Source: DASPGQ01 sp035457705
GTDB lineage: Bacteria; Acidobacteriota; Vicinamibacteria; Marinacidobacterales; SMYC01
NCBI GenBank assembly: GCA_035457705.1
Contig: DATIBD010000054.1
Span: forward strand, 1 to 64,000
DNA: 64,000 nt
Reading direction: 5' to 3'
Part shown: in pieces, positions 27,112-34,973 of the stretch
How the letters are laid out: every line of letters begins with the position of its first letter
How positions within the stretch are numbered: the first letter of the stretch is position 1
Notes under the pieces: model-generated
The model's database searches: none
What the model was told of the DNA's origin: nothing
What the model saw: the letters and a program-made list of their open reading frames with translations, nothing else
Position numbers and translations under genes: made by a program

Positions 27112-27824
27112 CCTGGCTCTCCTTCCTTTCGGAGCTTTGCCAGCTCGCCAATGACATAACCGAAGACGCAGGTCGACCAGAACGCGGCGGGGAATACTCC
27201 GATGCAGAAAAGGAGCAAACCGAACTGGGCGACGAATGCGGCGACGACAATGGTAATCAGAGCGAGGATATAGGTCGGTCCGTTCTGACGAATGAAATCC
27301 AGGTTCTCCTTGATCTCGAATGCGGCACCGAAACGGGAGGTCCCGATGAAGCCGACGAAAGCCGTCGGCAGGTAAACGATCAGCGCCAGCGAGAGGCAGA
27401 AGACGATGACGAAACCGCCGACGAGCGCCGGCACTCCGATGAAGGCTATCTCCTCCGGACTCACCCTTCTGTCGCGTCCGAGCAGGATACTGCCGAGCAA
27501 GGCGAAAGCGACGACCAGTCCGAACAAGATCAGGGGAAGCTTGTGCGCGAGCGAGATCCCGAGCCCCTTGAGACCATCTCGAAACAGCGACGGAAAGTCG
27601 TCCCACTCTGGCAGAGGAGGTGTCTTTTCCTCCATCGTGTGCCGGGCCAGAGCCATCGCGTAGCCGGTCAGGAACACCGTTCCGATCAAAAAGGGGCTAA
27701 GGAAAGCGAAAAGCGATCCGATGACGAGCTTCGGCACCCATTTGGGGTCCTCGAAGAAAAACGCGAGCGCCCGCGAGACGTCGAAACGCTGGGGGAGAGC
27801 TCGGGGGCTCGCACCACTCTCCAT
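27108..27824 (-). CDS. DUF4013 membrane protein
   Basis: 238 residues with about six hydrophobic segments. The N-terminal DVSRALAFFFEDPKWVPKLVIGSLF and GYAMALARHTMEEKTPPLPEWDDF are the signature of DUF4013 proteins, which are inner-membrane proteins without known activity. It is the first gene of a two-gene operon with the SYLF protein. It is divergent from acnA. Confidence 0.85.
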   Translation of the reverse strand: MESGASPRALPQRFDVSRALAFFFEDPKWVPKLVIGSLFAFLSPFLIGTVFLTGYAMALARHTMEEKTPPLPEWDDFPSLFRDGLKGLGISLAHKLPLILFGLVVAFALLGSILLGRDRRVSPEEIAFIGVPALVGGFVIVFCLSLALIVYLPTAFVGFIGTSRFGAAFEIKENLDFIRQNGPTYILALITIVVAAFVAQFGLLLFCIGVFPAAFWSTCVFGYVIGELAKLRKEGEPG

Positions 27825-27927
27825 GATTCTTCGAATATCATAGCAAAGTACTCTGACTGCAAAGGTTTGTGGCTACGATGTGTAAAGTTATTGATTCGCG
27901 CCACGGACGGGTTCTAAAGTTAAGCTC
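27825..27927. promoter_or_regulatory. divergent regulatory region DUF4013 / acnA
   Basis: This 103-bp AT-rich pocket between divergent genes has the octamer TAAAGTTA twice in direct orientation (27883-27890 and 27915-27922, 32 bp apart). The second copy holds a possible -10 box TAAAGT (27915-27920), only 7 bases before the acnA ATG, with TTGATT (27890-27895) 19 bp upstream as a weak -35. No clear Shine-Dalgarno precedes acnA. Confidence 0.4.
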
Positions 27928-30663
27928 ATGAGCCGATCGATAAGAAACCCATTTGGCGCCCGGAGACCGCTCCATACGCGAGATGGCAAGGCCGACATAT
28001 TCTCGCTCGAGCTCCTGGAAAAAACTGGCCTCGGACGTGTTTCGTCGATGCCGATAAGCGTCAAGATCCTGCTGGAGGCCGTACTTCGCCATTGCGACGG
28101 CAATCTCGTACAGGAGGAGGACGTCGAGGCCCTGGCCCGCTGGAACGCCAGAAACCCAGGAGACGAGGAAGTGCCGTTCCAGCCCGCTCGCGTGATCCTC
28201 CAGGACTTCACCGGAGTGCCGTCCATCGTCGATCTCGCCGCAATGCGCTCCACCATGCAAAGACTCGGTGGTGATCCGGCGCTCATCAACCCCGCCGTGC
28301 CCGTTGACCTCGTCATCGATCACTCGGTGCAGGTCGACGTGTTCGGCACACCGCTCGCTCTTTCCCGCAACGCGGAGATCGAGTTCGAGCGAAATCGCGA
28401 ACGCTACGAGTTCCTTCGATGGGGGCAACAGGCGTTCGACAACTTTCGCGTGGTTCCCCCGGCTACGGGCATCGTTCACCAGGTGAACCTGGAATTCCTC
28501 GCCAAGGTCGTCATGAAGTCCGAGGAAGACGGTGAGGCTCTGCTCTATCCCGACACTCTCGTCGGCACCGATTCCCACACGACGATGATCAACGGGCTCG
28601 GTGTCCTCGGGTGGGGTGTGGGAGGCATCGAAGCCGAAGCGGCCATGTTGGGTCAGCCCTCCTATCTGTTGATGCCCAGAGTCGTCGGCTTCCGGCTCGA
28701 CGGCAAGCTCGGCGAAGGCGTGACCGCGACGGATCTCGTTCTCACGGTCACCGAGATGCTCCGGAAAAAAGGGGTAGTGGACCAATTCGTCGAGTTCTAC
28801 GGAAGCGGACTTTCACAGATGTCACTTCCCGACCGGGCAACGGTGGCGAACATGTCGCCGGAGTACGGAGCGACGATGGGCTTCTTCCCCGTGGACGAGG
28901 AGACTCTTCGCTACCTTCGAAGAACCGGACGCACCGAGGAAGAAATCCGTCGAGTGGAGGCTTACTGCAAGGATCAGGGCCTGTTCCGGACCGACGACGC
29001 GCCCGAGCCCGAGTTTACCGATGCGCTATCGCTCGATCTCGGCACCGTCGAGCCGAGCCTCGCTGGACCGAAGCGGCCGCAGGATCGGGTGTCACTGGCC
29101 TTGATGAAGAGCTCCTTTCGCACCTCCCTTACCGCCCCTACCAAGAATCGGGGCTTCGGTCTGGACTCCGAGGCACTTTCCCGGGTTGCCACCGTTCAGT
29201 TCAACGGGATGCGGGAGAATCTAGGTCATGGAGCGGTGGTGATCGCCGCCATCACGTCCTGCACCAATACCTCCAACCCCTCCGTCATGCTCGGAGCGGG
29301 GCTTCTGGCAAAGAAGGCAACCGAGCGCGGTCTCAAAGTACCGCCCTACGTGAAGACATCGCTCGCGCCGGGCTCAAAAGTCGTCACCGAGTATCTGAAG
29401 GAAGCTGGGCTCCTGCCCGCCCTTGCAGATCTCGGATTCCACCTCGTGGGCTACGGGTGCACGACCTGCATCGGCAACAGCGGCCCGCTCCCCGATCAGG
29501 TGGCGGCCGCCGTCTCCGAAGCCGAGCTGGTGGCGGCCGCGGTATTGTCCGGGAATCGAAACTTCGAGGGTCGGATCCATCCCCTCGTGCGCGCGAACTA
29601 CCTCGCGTCGCCTCCTTTGGTGGTGGCCTACGCGCTCGCCGGCACGGTCGATCTCGATCTGTCGACCGAGCCTCTTGGTACCGATGTCGAGGGTAAGCCG
29701 GTCTTCCTGTCGGAGATCTGGCCCAAGGCGGAAGAAGTGCAGCGGGTAATGGACGAGGCGATCCGCCCCGAGATGTTCTCCAAGATGTACCAGAACGTGT
29801 GGGATGGCAACGAGGTGTGGAACCGCGTTCCCGTGTCGGGCGGAAAGCTCTACCCGTGGAGCGATTCCTCGACTTACATTCAGGAACCACCTTTCTTCAC
29901 CGAGCTCGCGCGCGAGCTCCCCGAGGCGAAAGACATCGAGGGAGCGAGGGTGCTCGCGCTGCTCGGCGACAGCGTGACGACGGACCACATCTCACCGGCG
30001 GGTGACATTGCCAACGATTCCGCCGCGGGGCGCTACCTGCGGGAACGAGGTCTGGAGAAGAAGGATTTCAACTCCTACGGCTCGCGCCGCGGTAACGATC
30101 GCGTCATGGTTCGCGGGACTTTCGCGAACATCCGCATCAAGAACTTGCTCGTCCCCGGAGTCGAGGGCGGAGTTACTGTGCACTTTCCCAGCGGCCAGCA
30201 GATGTCCATTTACGACGCCGCGATGCGCTACAAGAAGGAGGGGACCCCCCTCATCGTCGTAGCCGGCAAGGAGTACGGTTCGGGATCCTCTCGCGATTGG
30301 GCTGCCAAAGGCACGCTCCTCCTGGGCATCCGCGTCGTTCTCGCGGAAAGCTTTGAGCGGATTCACCGCGCCAACCTTGTGGGAATGGGGGTACTGCCCC
30401 TCCAGTTTGCCGATGGACAGAGTGCGTCGGGCCTCGGCATCTCGGGCCGAGAAACGTTCGACATTGGAGGGAGCGCGGAAGATCTCTCGCCACGTCAGAG
30501 CCTCGAGGTGGTTGCCAGACGCGAGGACGGGACGAGATTCCAGTTCAGCGCCGTCAGCCGCCTCGACTCACAAGTCGAGATCGAGTACTACCGAAACGGC
30601 GGAATTCTGCACACCGTCCTTCGAACGCTCCTGAGCCAGACTCAGTCGAACTCGAAAGGGTGA
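27928..30663 (+). CDS. acnA: aconitate hydratase (AcnA type)
   Basis: 911 residues, the usual length of AcnA. It interconverts citrate and isocitrate in the TCA cycle. Cluster ligands are seen in ITSCTNTSNPSVM and GYGCTTCIGNSGPL. Other blocks: VILQDFTGVPSIVDLAAMR, HSVQVDVFGT, LVGTDSHTTMINGLGVLGWGVGG, and the C-terminal swivel domain with GDSVTTDHISPAGDI, YGSRRGNDRVMVRGTFANIR and KEYGSGSSRDWAAKG. The 3' end overlaps the convergent small gene by 22 bases. Confidence 0.97.
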   Translation: MSRSIRNPFGARRPLHTRDGKADIFSLELLEKTGLGRVSSMPISVKILLEAVLRHCDGNLVQEEDVEALARWNARNPGDEEVPFQPARVILQDFTGVPSIVDLAAMRSTMQRLGGDPALINPAVPVDLVIDHSVQVDVFGTPLALSRNAEIEFERNRERYEFLRWGQQAFDNFRVVPPATGIVHQVNLEFLAKVVMKSEEDGEALLYPDTLVGTDSHTTMINGLGVLGWGVGGIEAEAAMLGQPSYLLMPRVVGFRLDGKLGEGVTATDLVLTVTEMLRKKGVVDQFVEFYGSGLSQMSLPDRATVANMSPEYGATMGFFPVDEETLRYLRRTGRTEEEIRRVEAYCKDQGLFRTDDAPEPEFTDALSLDLGTVEPSLAGPKRPQDRVSLALMKSSFRTSLTAPTKNRGFGLDSEALSRVATVQFNGMRENLGHGAVVIAAITSCTNTSNPSVMLGAGLLAKKATERGLKVPPYVKTSLAPGSKVVTEYLKEAGLLPALADLGFHLVGYGCTTCIGNSGPLPDQVAAAVSEAELVAAAVLSGNRNFEGRIHPLVRANYLASPPLVVAYALAGTVDLDLSTEPLGTDVEGKPVFLSEIWPKAEEVQRVMDEAIRPEMFSKMYQNVWDGNEVWNRVPVSGGKLYPWSDSSTYIQEPPFFTELARELPEAKDIEGARVLALLGDSVTTDHISPAGDIANDSAAGRYLRERGLEKKDFNSYGSRRGNDRVMVRGTFANIRIKNLLVPGVEGGVTVHFPSGQQMSIYDAAMRYKKEGTPLIVVAGKEYGSGSSRDWAAKGTLLLGIRVVLAESFERIHRANLVGMGVLPLQFADGQSASGLGISGRETFDIGGSAEDLSPRQSLEVVARREDGTRFQFSAVSRLDSQVEIEYYRNGGILHTVLRTLLSQTQSNSKG

Positions 30664-30941
30664 GGCGGGGGCGAACCGTCTTTCTCCGCCTTCTCGAAGG
30701 CCTCCTTGAACTTCTTCTCCAGAAGCTCATCGCGATTCTCGTGCTCTCGAAAAGCCTGGGCGAAGCGGTCCTCGGCTTCCGCCGTTCGTTTCTTGTCGTC
30801 GAGGACGGCATCCTCGAAACTCTTGGCTGGACCCCGTCCCGGTTTGTCGTGGGACAAGATCGAACCGGTCTTGTGGTCCACGAGGATCTTCGTGCCACAG
30901 GATGGACACAGGAGATGGAAATCCTTCGTTAGCATAGCCAT
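30642..30941 (-). CDS. small hypothetical protein with N-terminal zinc-ribbon half
   Basis: 99 residues (start could also be ATG 30935). The N-terminus has one CxxC (LLCPSCGTKILVDHKTG), the rest is a long, charged, probably coiled-coil helix (about 45-90, RFAQAFREHENRDELLEKKFKEAFEKAEKDG), ending in PPPHPFEFD. One CxxC suggests metal binding as a dimer. Its 3' end lies inside the last codons of acnA on the other strand. No named family is recognised. Confidence 0.6.
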   Translation of the reverse strand: MAMLTKDFHLLCPSCGTKILVDHKTGSILSHDKPGRGPAKSFEDAVLDDKKRTAEAEDRFAQAFREHENRDELLEKKFKEAFEKAEKDGSPPPHPFEFD

Positions 30942-30971
30942 GATAGGCTAGCACAGCGAAGGGGTCATTTC

Positions 30972-31400
30972 ATGAGCCATCACCACGACGCCGAGTTGAT
31001 TATCCGCTTTTACGAACTGCGCAGGGAGCCACGGCTGCGGGAGGCCCGCGCGTTCATGCTCGGACGTTTCCGGGCCAAAGATGCGAGAGAGCTGAACGAG
31101 CTCTGTCCCCCCGGGTCGGACGAGAACGCCTACTTCCGACAGGTCATCAGCTATTGGGACATGATTGCCGCGATCGTCAAGCGGCATCTCGTGGACAAGG
31201 AGCTGTTCTTCGAGACCAACGGCGAGATCACTGGCGTGTGGGAGAAGGTCAAGCACCTCGTGCCCGAGCTCAGAGAGTCGTTCAAGAATCCCAATTTTCT
31301 CGCTAACTTCGAAGAGGTCGCGAAGCAGCGAGAGGCTTATCTCGAAGAAAAGAGCCCCGGCTACCTGGAGTCATTGCGCTTGCGACTCGGAGCGGCTTGA
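30972..31400 (+). CDS. hypothetical DUF4760-like helical protein
   Basis: 142 residues, all-helical by composition: ELIIRFYELRREPRLREARAF, then NAYFRQVISYWDMIAAIVKRHLVDKELFFE, then a charged helix VAKQREAYLEEKSPGYLESL. The pattern of a bundle with YWDMIAAIVK resembles DUF4760-type proteins. Soluble, no signal peptide. The last 40 bases overlap the 3' end of the convergent DinB-like gene. The function is unknown. Confidence 0.65.
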   Translation: MSHHHDAELIIRFYELRREPRLREARAFMLGRFRAKDARELNELCPPGSDENAYFRQVISYWDMIAAIVKRHLVDKELFFETNGEITGVWEKVKHLVPELRESFKNPNFLANFEEVAKQREAYLEEKSPGYLESLRLRLGAA

Positions 31401-31885
31401 GCGGCCACCTGCTCCGAAGTGAGGCCGTAGAGCGGTTTCGTCTCGACGCCCATGAGACCCAGATAGGTATAGATCTGTCCGCGGTGATGGATCTCGTGCT
31501 CGATCATCAGGCGTAGCCACTTCCACACGGTGATGGGGCTTCCCGCCGGAGTCGTGCATTTCGAGCGCAGCTCGGCAGGAGTGAGCCTGCGAAAGATTTG
31601 AAGCGACTCTTCGTGACACGTGTCGAAGAATCGCATCACTTCCTCTCGCCCATCGGCCAGCTCCTTACCGCAACCCTCGTACCGACTGGGGTAGCCGCGA
31701 ACGTTCTCGGCGTACATGAATCGCTCGATGGCGGCGAGGTGCCGGACGAGATCCGCGAAAGTGAACTTTCCCGGAACGGGGGATCGGTCGAACGACTCGT
31801 CGGGGACGAGTGAGATTACACGCTTGGTTCTGCTTCTCACTTTCTCGTAGTAATCGAGGAATGGCTCGATGGTGGTTATCTCCAT
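31361..31885 (-). CDS. DinB-family protein
   Basis: 174 residues from ATG 31885, chosen because GAAGGAG (31893-31899 on the complement) lies 7 bases upstream. The DinB four-helix bundle is recognised from FTFADLVRHLAAIERFM with its first metal His, and the pair in MIEHEIHHRGQIYTYLGLMGV (HxxxH motif), which usually bind a divalent metal. DinB proteins include thiol-dependent transferases and damage-inducible proteins; the activity here is open. Repeat copy B begins just upstream of its ribosome binding site. Confidence 0.85.
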   Translation of the reverse strand: MEITTIEPFLDYYEKVRSRTKRVISLVPDESFDRSPVPGKFTFADLVRHLAAIERFMYAENVRGYPSRYEGCGKELADGREEVMRFFDTCHEESLQIFRRLTPAELRSKCTTPAGSPITVWKWLRLMIEHEIHHRGQIYTYLGLMGVETKPLYGLTSEQVAAQAAPSRKRNDSR

Positions 31886-31899
31886 GATTCGTCTCCTTC

Positions 31900-32082
31900 G
31901 AGTACTCAATGCCGTGGCGGGACCCGTAATCGATCGAGCCGCCACGGCTCGGGCTGCCTACGGCGCGGCAATTATTCGCACTGCGTGCTCACATCTGATA
32001 CCCACGAAGGAGTCCGATGCGGACGATTGCGCCGGGCTCGCTCCGGTCGCGCAGGCTGGGTCGTACTTTTTCGTCAGCCTGC
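31900..32082 (+). repeat. dispersed intergenic repeat, copy B (one middle unit)
   Basis: Same modular order as copy A. 5' inverted repeat GCCGTGGCGG (31911-31920) with a perfect CCGCCACGGC (31939-31948). One 55-bp middle unit (31972-32026) differs from the copy A consensus at a few bases (GATACCCACGAAGGAGTCC). The 3' hairpin is GCAGGCTG (32051-32058) with CAGCCTGC (32075-32082). The stop codon of the threonine dehydratase gene (32074-32076, complement) lies inside the hairpin arm, so the repeat supplies the last codons. On the left it stops at the ribosome binding site of the DinB-like gene. Confidence 0.9.
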
Positions 32083-33012
32083 CAGGATGCCGGCGAGCAC
32101 GTGGGTGTCGATATTGCCTCCGGATAAGATACATACGATTCTCCGCACGTCGATCTGCCCCGACAGAGCCACGGCGAGCGCGCAGGCGCCGGCTCCTTCT
32201 GCCACGACACGATTGCGCTCGACGAGCAAACGGATGGCGGTGGCGATCTCGCCCGTCGATGCGGTGAAGGCTCCACTCAATAGAGACTGCGCGAAAGGCC
32301 ACATCTTGGGGAGAAGCCTCTCGCTCCCGATCCCGTCGACGAAGCTCGGTCGACGCTCGACGGACGTCATTTCCCCCTTCGCTAGCGACGCCGTCAGAGG
32401 TGCGGCGGTGTCGACTTCCGCGCCGTACACTCGGATCCTCGATGCGCGCTGCGCGAGGGCGCTCGCGATTCCCGTGGCGAGACCTCCGCCACCCCACGGA
32501 ATGACGACGGCATCGGCGTCGGGCAGATCATCGAGGATCTCGAGACCGATGGTGCCGTTGCCAGCCATCACCGGCTCGTCCTCGACGGGATGGAAGAAGC
32601 GCCCCTCGACCCCGGGAAACCGCCTCTCGGCCAGGCACTGCCACCAGCGGTCGAAGGGCACCCGCACATGGCGAGCGCCGAGTCGCTCGATGGCCGCGAG
32701 CTTGGTTCGGGGCGCGGTGTCGGGAACGATGATGGTGCACGGTACTCCTCTTTCCCTCGCCGCCCAGGCGACCCCCTGGGCCCAATTACCCGCGCTCGCG
32801 GTGAGGACGCCGGTCCGAATCTCCGCGTCGGATACCGAGCGAAAGGCATTGATGGCCCCTCGAATCTTGAACGACGCGATGGGCTGCAAGTTCTCGAGCT
32901 TGAGGAATATATCTCTCGTCGACTCGGGATAATCGAGTCGTACGAGCGGAGTGCGGAGGGCCAGGCCCGAAATGGCCACCCGCGCCCTCTCGATCGCCGC
33001 GATGGGAACCAT
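32074..33012 (-). CDS. serine/threonine dehydratase-like PLP enzyme
   Basis: 312 residues, fold-type II PLP enzyme. The PLP lysine is in IASFKIRGAINAF, the substrate loop in TASAGNWAQGVAWAA, and the phosphate-binding glycine loop in WGGGGLATGIA. A catalytic-domain-only enzyme without a C-terminal ACT domain, as in catabolic threonine/serine dehydratases or Ser/Thr racemases. The last residues (LAG) and the TGA stop are read from repeat copy B. No ilv gene is nearby. Confidence 0.88.
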   Translation of the reverse strand: MVPIAAIERARVAISGLALRTPLVRLDYPESTRDIFLKLENLQPIASFKIRGAINAFRSVSDAEIRTGVLTASAGNWAQGVAWAARERGVPCTIIVPDTAPRTKLAAIERLGARHVRVPFDRWWQCLAERRFPGVEGRFFHPVEDEPVMAGNGTIGLEILDDLPDADAVVIPWGGGGLATGIASALAQRASRIRVYGAEVDTAAPLTASLAKGEMTSVERRPSFVDGIGSERLLPKMWPFAQSLLSGAFTASTGEIATAIRLLVERNRVVAEGAGACALAVALSGQIDVRRIVCILSGGNIDTHVLAGILAG

Positions 33013-33044
33013 CTTCCATGTGTATCACGATACCGCTGCGCTGG

Positions 33045-33050
33045 TAGAAT
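33045..33050 (+). promoter_or_regulatory. -10 box next to the coaX start (leaderless candidate)
   Basis: TAGAAT lies 6 bases before the coaX GTG at 33057. Transcription from it would start at or within a base or two of the start codon. No Shine-Dalgarno motif stands between them, and no good -35 was seen. Confidence 0.45.
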
Positions 33051-33056
33051 GCCTCC

Positions 33057-33839
33057 GTGCTTCTCGTCTTGGACGTCGGCAATACAAAGACGATGATCGG
33101 CGTATACGGCTCGGAAGCCTGGGTGGCCGATTGGCGGATAAAGACCCACCTCGACCATCTCGCGGACGAGTACTATGTGCTCGTCAAGGCGCTGCTGGGG
33201 GACCGAGGACTTTCTTTTCGAGAGATCACGGGGGCGGTCATCGCGAGTGTCGTTCCGCCGATGACGGCCATTTTCGAAGAGCTCGTCTTTCGGATTCTCG
33301 GCCAGCCACCTGTTATCGTAGGACCGGGGATCGAGACCGGTGTAGGAATTCGCATCGACAACCCGTCCGAGCTTGGCGCCGACCGTGTCGCCAACGCCGC
33401 TGCGGTCCACGAGCTCTACGGCGGTCCCGCCATCGTGCTCGACCTCGGAACGGCGACGACCTTCGACGTCGTTTCGAAGGACGGTGACTATCTCGGAGGT
33501 GCGATCGCTCCCGGCCTGGGCATCTCCGCCGACGCCCTGGTGCGCCGGACCGCCAAGCTCCCGAAAGTCGAGCTCCAGCTCCCGGTGAGGGCCATCGGAC
33601 GCAGCACCGTAACCGCGATGCAGTCCGGGCTGGTCATCGGTTACGTAGGGCTCGTGAAGGAGCTCGTCGGCCGCCTCAAGAAGGAGCTTGGGGGCTCGCC
33701 CAAGGTCATCGCCACCGGCGGCATGGCAGAGATGGTGGCCGAATGGACCGAAGTCATCGACGCCGTGCACCCTCGCCTCACGCTCGACGGCATCCGGATC
33801 ATCTACGAGCTGAACGTCGATGCTTCGAAAGTCCGATGA
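33057..33839 (+). CDS. coaX: type III pantothenate kinase
   Basis: 260 residues from GTG 33057. It catalyses the first step of coenzyme A synthesis. ASKHA-fold motifs: LLVLDVGNTKTMIGVY (phosphate 1), GADRVANAAAVHELYGGPAIVLDLGTATTFD (the CoaX GADR and DxGTxTT motifs) and GGAIAPGLGISADAL. CoaX enzymes are not feedback-inhibited by CoA and need a monovalent cation. It is divergent from the dehydratase gene. Confidence 0.95.
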   Translation: MLLVLDVGNTKTMIGVYGSEAWVADWRIKTHLDHLADEYYVLVKALLGDRGLSFREITGAVIASVVPPMTAIFEELVFRILGQPPVIVGPGIETGVGIRIDNPSELGADRVANAAAVHELYGGPAIVLDLGTATTFDVVSKDGDYLGGAIAPGLGISADALVRRTAKLPKVELQLPVRAIGRSTVTAMQSGLVIGYVGLVKELVGRLKKELGGSPKVIATGGMAEMVAEWTEVIDAVHPRLTLDGIRIIYELNVDASKVR

Positions 33840-33906
33840 GGGCTCGTGCCGACGGCGAGGATTGGATTCTGACGGCGAAGCGCGGCCGCAACGCGATCGT
33901 TCCAAC

Positions 33907-34743
33907 CTAACGGATCAGCTCGAGCTCGGGCGCCTCACCGATTACACCCGCCGCTACCCCGCGGGAGAAGAGCTCCCCGAGCGCCTTTTCGCCGGCTTCC
34001 CCCATGTCTAGCGTCAGGTGCGAGACGTACATCTTCACGAACCGGCGGCCGAGCTCACGTCCGAGCCCCCGCCCGAACTTCAAGGCATAGCTGAGCGCCT
34101 CTTCCTCGTGATCGTAGGCCCACTCGATGCTGTCTCGCATCGCACGGTTGATCTCGACCGCGAGCTCGCGACCGAGATCACGCCTGACGACGTCGAGTCC
34201 GAGAGGAAGCGGGAGTCCCGTTTCCGCGTTCCACCTCTCTCCGAAGTCCTCGATCTTGTAAAAGCCCTTGTCACCGTACGTGAGCTGACCTTCGTGAATC
34301 AAGACGCCGGCGTCGGCCTCACCCTTCCCCACCGCCTCGAAAATCCGATCGAAAGGCAACACCACCGGTTCGAAAGGGGGGAGATAGATGCGCGCGAGCA
34401 AGGCCGCCGTCGTTTTTTCGCCCGGGATGGCAATTCGCTTTCCGCGGAGCGCTTCGATGTCGGATTTCTCCTTGGTGACGACGATGGGACCGTAGCCTTC
34501 ACCCATGCTCGCGCCCGTCGCCATGATCCAGTACTTGCTCGCGACGTCGAGAAAAGCATGAGCGGAGATGGCGGTGACCTCCAGCTCTGCTCTCGCGGCA
34601 CGACGGTTGAGACTCTGGATGTCCTCCAGCACGTGCACGATCGAGTAGTCTCGGATGCGTACAGCGCCATTCGAGATCGCACAGAACATGAACGCATCGT
34701 CGGGGTCGGGACTATGGCCGATGCGAAGCACCCGATCGCTCAC
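33907..34743 (-). CDS. mqnD: 1,4-dihydroxy-6-naphthoate synthase (futalosine menaquinone pathway)
   Basis: 278 residues. A periplasmic-binding-protein fold enzyme of the MqnA/MqnD family. The N-terminal GHSPDPDDAFMFCAISNG motif and GEGYGPIVV are typical of MqnD, which makes 1,4-dihydroxy-6-naphthoate from cyclic dehypoxanthine futalosine. Later VLIHEGQLTYGDKGFYKIEDFG and PLPLGLDVVRRDL fit this group. No signal peptide. Other mqn genes are not in the window. Its presence indicates menaquinone-based respiration. Confidence 0.9.
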   Translation of the reverse strand: MSDRVLRIGHSPDPDDAFMFCAISNGAVRIRDYSIVHVLEDIQSLNRRAARAELEVTAISAHAFLDVASKYWIMATGASMGEGYGPIVVTKEKSDIEALRGKRIAIPGEKTTAALLARIYLPPFEPVVLPFDRIFEAVGKGEADAGVLIHEGQLTYGDKGFYKIEDFGERWNAETGLPLPLGLDVVRRDLGRELAVEINRAMRDSIEWAYDHEEEALSYALKFGRGLGRELGRRFVKMYVSHLTLDMGEAGEKALGELFSRGVAAGVIGEAPELELIR

Positions 34744-34973
34744 GGATGCTCAGGATCTCCCGCTCGTGACGACTCCCGGCGATGTCCTTGACGAGAGAAC
34801 GCTTTTCGCATGAACCGATATTATATGCCAGGCGATCGGCTGTTCCCGATCTTCTCGGGGTCGAGAGATCCAGTCCGAATTTGAGCGAGCGGCGACCGGC
34901 GAGATATCATGCCGGCTCCGCGTGTCTTCCACGCGCCACGTGCTCCGCGGGAAACGAGAAGAGGGGTCGGAAG
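34744..34973. other. intergenic region between mqnD and the BOF-domain lipoprotein
   Basis: A 230-bp divergent region. It holds an AT-rich TATTATATG near 34819-34827, which on the minus strand gives a perfect TATAAT (34820-34825) that could serve mqnD, but no matching -35 was seen. GAGGGG at 34961-34966 is the likely ribosome binding site of the downstream TTG start. Nothing else is recognised. Confidence 0.4.

Noticed and set aside
26413..27606. A 397-codon minus-strand frame as one fused protein
   Set aside because: Its first 165 codons are the shadow of the DUF4013 gene in another frame; the real SYLF gene starts at the overlapping ATG 27111.
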